From Bacillus subtilis (lineage in GTDB: Bacteria > Bacillota > Bacilli > Bacillales > Bacillaceae_C), in NCBI RefSeq assembly GCF_008764245.1, contig NZ_VTQV01000007.1, positions 34,860 to 98,859 on the forward strand: a DNA stretch of 64,000 nucleotides, written 5' to 3'. Numbering within the stretch: the stretch's first letter is position 1; each line of letters starts with the position of its first letter. A model generated the notes under the pieces. The model had not been told where the DNA came from. It made no database searches and saw only the letters and a list, made by a program, of their open reading frames with translations. Made by a program: the position numbers and the translations under genes. This document shows positions 63,760 to 64,000 of this stretch, piece after piece.

Positions 63760-63811
63760 ATACATATGTAATGAGCTCAAGGTCGAGAAATTGGGCTAAC
63801 CCCCCAATCCT

Positions 63812-63854
63812 AAGAACCCCATTCCCTACCAAAGAAATTGGGAATGGGGTTCTT
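63812..63854 (+). terminator. Terminator-like hairpin seeding the tandem array
   Basis: AAGAACCCCATTCCC (63812-63826) and GGGAATGGGGTTCTT (63840-63854) form a perfect 15-bp stem with a 13-nt loop, 50 bp behind the DUF6154-like gene. The right arm is also the first unit of the tandem array that follows. Confidence 0.75.
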
Positions 63855-64000
63855 CGCACTTGAATGGGGTTCTTCACACTTGAATGGGGTTCTTCGCACT
63901 TGAATGGGGTTCTTCGCACTTGAATGGGGTTCTTCGCACTTGAATGGGGTTCTTCGCACTTGAATGGGGTTCTTCGCACTTGAATGGGGTTCTTCGCACT
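63842..64000. repeat. 20-bp tandem repeat, at least eight units, running off the window
   Basis: GAATGGGGTTCTTCGCACTT is repeated head to tail from 63842 to the window end (7.95 units visible). Units are identical except for one G-to-A change in the second (CTTCACACTT). The first unit is the right arm of the hairpin at 63812-63854. There are no spacers, so it is not a CRISPR array. The full length is unknown. Confidence 0.95.

Noticed and set aside
63689..63979. A 96-codon minus-strand frame over the terminal array, and the idea of a CRISPR array
   Set aside because: The frame only translates the 20-bp repeat. The repeats are directly adjacent with no spacers, so this is a satellite, not CRISPR.

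Overview
The window is a chromosomal segment of a low-GC, Gram-positive, endospore-forming member of the Bacillaceae. The evidence is gene content and order. Most genes match the Bacillus subtilis 'yt-' region (ytoP, ytzB, ytnP, trmB, ytzH, ytmP, ytlQ, ytlP, pepV, ythPQ, ytzE, ytgP, ytfP, cse60, leuS, yttB, ytzC, ytqB, ytpAB, ytoA, asnB, metK, ytmAB, ytlACD, ytkD). Ribosome binding sites are strong AGGAGG types, GTG and TTG starts are common, and T-box, S-box and RFN leaders are present. The sporulation gene cse60 also fits. The species cannot be fixed from the sequence alone.

Layout. 1-4.2 kb: the end of ytoQ, then an FMN-riboswitch-controlled riboflavin operon ribD-ribE-ribBA-ribH. 4.2-6.1 kb: a YjjX-type NTPase and a succinate-semialdehyde dehydrogenase. 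6.2-6.74 kb: a gene-free block of repeats with short hairpins that share an AGGA loop. 6.7-20.3 kb: an anaerobic nitrate respiration island with moaA, a NarK transporter fused to a PAS domain, an MFS transporter, and one long operon narGHJI-nreABC-hemerythrin. 20.5-35 kb: mixed housekeeping genes, including the M42 peptidase ytoP, a type-B carboxylesterase, ytnP, trmB, D-amino-acid aminotransferase, pepV and an ABC exporter. 35-50 kb: pseudouridine synthase, lipid flippase, flavoprotein, rhodanese, leuS with a T-box, yttB, a PRPP synthetase, mnmM, and the terpene pair ytpA/ytpB. 50-54 kb: a C39-like peptidase followed by decaying accessory genes (frameshifted methyltransferase, DUF402 remnant, broken ParE/RelE-type toxin-antitoxin pair). 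54-64 kb: asnB, metK with a SAM riboswitch, a stand-alone Fic protein, ytmAB, the ytlACD ABC transporter, ytkD and two small conserved proteins. A 20-bp tandem array runs off the window edge.

The most interesting locus is at 24.22-24.51 kb, in an intergenic stretch with no annotated-size gene. It encodes a 48-residue one-helix membrane peptide with a very strong but hairpin-sequestered Shine-Dalgarno. A near-consensus LexA (SOS) box overlaps its -35. A convergent, well-formed promoter and terminator pair on the other strand would make a roughly 90-nt RNA antisense to the 3' end of the peptide mRNA. This has the architecture of an SOS-inducible type I toxin-antitoxin system, analogous in logic to E. 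coli tisB/istR.

The nitrate genes act together. NarK-PAS imports nitrate and may export nitrite. NarGHI reduces nitrate at the membrane, with NarJ as assembly chaperone and MoaA making the molybdopterin precursor. NreA (nitrate), NreB (oxygen, via a CX2CX11CX2C Fe-S site) and NreC form the sensor-regulator. The hemerythrin-like protein probably handles O2 or NO. Dispersed repeats are abundant: three copies of a 144-205 bp element with 10-bp terminal inverted repeats, AGGA-loop hairpins, and several short-period tandem arrays placed just behind genes.
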